Assembly: GCF_003989795.1 (NCBI RefSeq)
Contig: NZ_RZHG01000003.1
Coordinates: forward strand, 124,001 to 188,000
Reading direction: 5' to 3'
DNA from: Vreelandella andesensis
GTDB taxonomy: Bacteria; Pseudomonadota; Gammaproteobacteria; Pseudomonadales; Halomonadaceae
Length of the DNA stretch: 64,000 nt
In this document: piece by piece, positions 63,051-64,000 of the stretch
Layout of the letters: each line of letters starts with the position of its first letter
Position numbering within the stretch: position 1 is the first letter of the stretch
Made by a program: the position numbers and the translations under genes
Notes under the pieces: model-generated
Told to the model about the DNA's origin: nothing
Database searches by the model: none
What the model saw: only the letters and a program-made list of their open reading frames with translations

Positions 63051-64000
63051 GTGGCAATACACAAGCTCAGCCCACGCAAAGTTGCTACTGCTGAACCGGG
63101 CAAACATGAAGATGGTGGCGGGTTACGTCTAGTTGTATCTAAAAGTGGAGCTAAGAAATGGGTACTTAGATTTACTTTAAGAAGTAAGCGCCGAGAAATG
63201 GGGCTTGGCAATTTCCCTAACACTGGCTTAGCTGAGGCACGTCGTAAAGCAGAAAACTATAGAAAGATGGCCAAAGAAGGCACTGACCCAATTCATGCTC
63301 GCGAGCTGGAAAAGCAGCAACAGTCGACCCCTACGTTTACAAATTGCGCTGCACGTTATATTCAGTCGCACCGTCGTAGCTGGCGAAATGCTAAGCACGC
63401 TCGACAATGGGTTAGTACATTAAAGACTTACGCAAGACCAGTCATTGGCGAAATGCCTGTTGATGAGATCGACACCCACCACATACTCAATATACTTAGT
63501 CCTATTTGGTCAACTAAAACTGAAACCGCAAAGCGTGTTCAAGGCCGAATTGAGAATGTGCTGGACTTTGCTTCAGCACACAAATATCGCGATGAAGCCA
63601 ACCCAGCTCGTTGGCGTGGTCATCTAGATAAACTGTTGGCAAAACCATCTAAGGTTCAGATGGTTACTCATCACCCTGCAATGCCCTACGAACAAGTGGC
63701 TAAATTCATGGTGGCTGCACAAGATTACAGCAGCATGTCATCAAAAGCGCTGCAGTTGCTGATACTGACAGCAACACGAACGTCGGAAGTTCTCAATGCT
63801 GAATGGCATGAAATTGATCTTGTTAACGCTACGTGGACAATTCCTGCTAAGCGCATGAAAGCTAGCCGCGAACACCGTATCCCCCTCTCCCACCAAGCTT
63901 TAGCGCTGATATCTAACCTTCCAAGCGTTAAAGGCAATTCATTTGTTTTTCCGGGCATGAAACCTGGTCGCCCTCTTTCAAACATGTCACTGCTGCAGTT
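63051..64000 (+). CDS. Tyrosine integrase (DUF4102/P4 type), truncated by the window
   Basis: Open to the end of the window (316 residues visible). An N-terminal DUF4102 arm-binding domain (GLRLVVSKSGAKKWVLRF, GLGNFPNTGLAEARRKA) is followed by a SAM-like core-binding domain (about 95-200) and the catalytic domain. The first catalytic Arg is R243 in LTATRTSEVLNAEW; the HxxR and Tyr lie outside. GTG start behind GAGAGG. It probably drives integration of the element to its right. The 180-base gap before it has the tRNA-like end and an AT-rich, direct-repeat-bearing stretch. Confidence 0.88.
   Translation, partial: MAIHKLSPRKVATAEPGKHEDGGGLRLVVSKSGAKKWVLRFTLRSKRREMGLGNFPNTGLAEARRKAENYRKMAKEGTDPIHARELEKQQQSTPTFTNCAARYIQSHRRSWRNAKHARQWVSTLKTYARPVIGEMPVDEIDTHHILNILSPIWSTKTETAKRVQGRIENVLDFASAHKYRDEANPARWRGHLDKLLAKPSKVQMVTHHPAMPYEQVAKFMVAAQDYSSMSSKALQLLILTATRTSEVLNAEWHEIDLVNATWTIPAKRMKASREHRIPLSHQALALISNLPSVKGNSFVFPGMKPGRPLSNMSLLQ

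Noticed and set aside
62948..63223. Open frame on the minus strand opposite the integrase N-terminus
   Set aside because: Frame lies within the integrase gene, has no ribosome site and no recognisable family.

Overview
The window looks like chromosomal DNA of a halophilic gammaproteobacterium of the Halomonas/Vreelandella type. The basis is the proteobacterial housekeeping order (hemA-prfA-prmC-moeB, lolB-ispE-prs-rplY-pth-ychF, miaB-phoH-ybeY-corC-lnt), a class I polyhydroxyalkanoate (PHA) synthase with a phasin, an M42 peptidase of the kind linked to the NAGGN osmolyte, and many acidic proteins. The assignment is by protein resemblance and was not checked by a database search.

Layout. 1-8.7 kb: outer-membrane phospholipase A, an ElaB/YqjD-YqjE-YqjK-type membrane trio, a BaiN-type flavoprotein, and an RND efflux pair behind a perfect 10+10 inverted repeat. 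8.7-12.9 kb: a potFGHI putrescine importer. 13.1-15.6 kb: ahpC-ahpF with an OxyR-like site. 15.7-20.3 kb: hemA-prfA-prmC-lrp-moeB on the minus strand. 20.5-27.7 kb: TPR lipoprotein, lolB, ispE, prs, rplY, pth, ychF, then tRNA-Met with a clear promoter and terminator. 27.9-32.5 kb: M18 aminopeptidase, Prc protease, ArsR regulator and three tRNA-Asn genes. 32.6-38.2 kb: miaB, phoH, ybeY, corC, lnt. 38.4-44.9 kb: an exported amidohydrolase and a TolC-HlyD-permease-permease exporter operon without an ATPase. 45-48 kb: phaC, phasin and a DUF6489-like protein. 48-53.1 kb: aroC, prmB, smrB, a patatin, an alpha/beta hydrolase and a 30-residue membrane protein. 53.2-55.2 kb: umuDC. 55.1-62.4 kb: NSS transporter, YbfB-type MFS protein, M42 peptidase, MipA, DJ-1/PfpI protein and a CLCA_X-type putative zincin. 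62.4-64 kb: two tiny ORFs and the left edge of an integrated element, marked by a tRNA-Ser-like 3' end, its terminator and a tyrosine integrase cut by the window end.

The most unusual signal runs through the whole window: short tandem arrays with a 13-16 bp period and a different unit at each locus. Most lie between genes; the two in-frame ones have 15-bp units. Upstream of umuDC the array has a 13-bp period, which is exactly the spacing that turns neighbouring ACTGT and ACAGT units into CTGT-N8-ACAG LexA operators. Two such operators are present. I did not see a CRISPR array, an insertion sequence, an rRNA operon or an obvious defence system.
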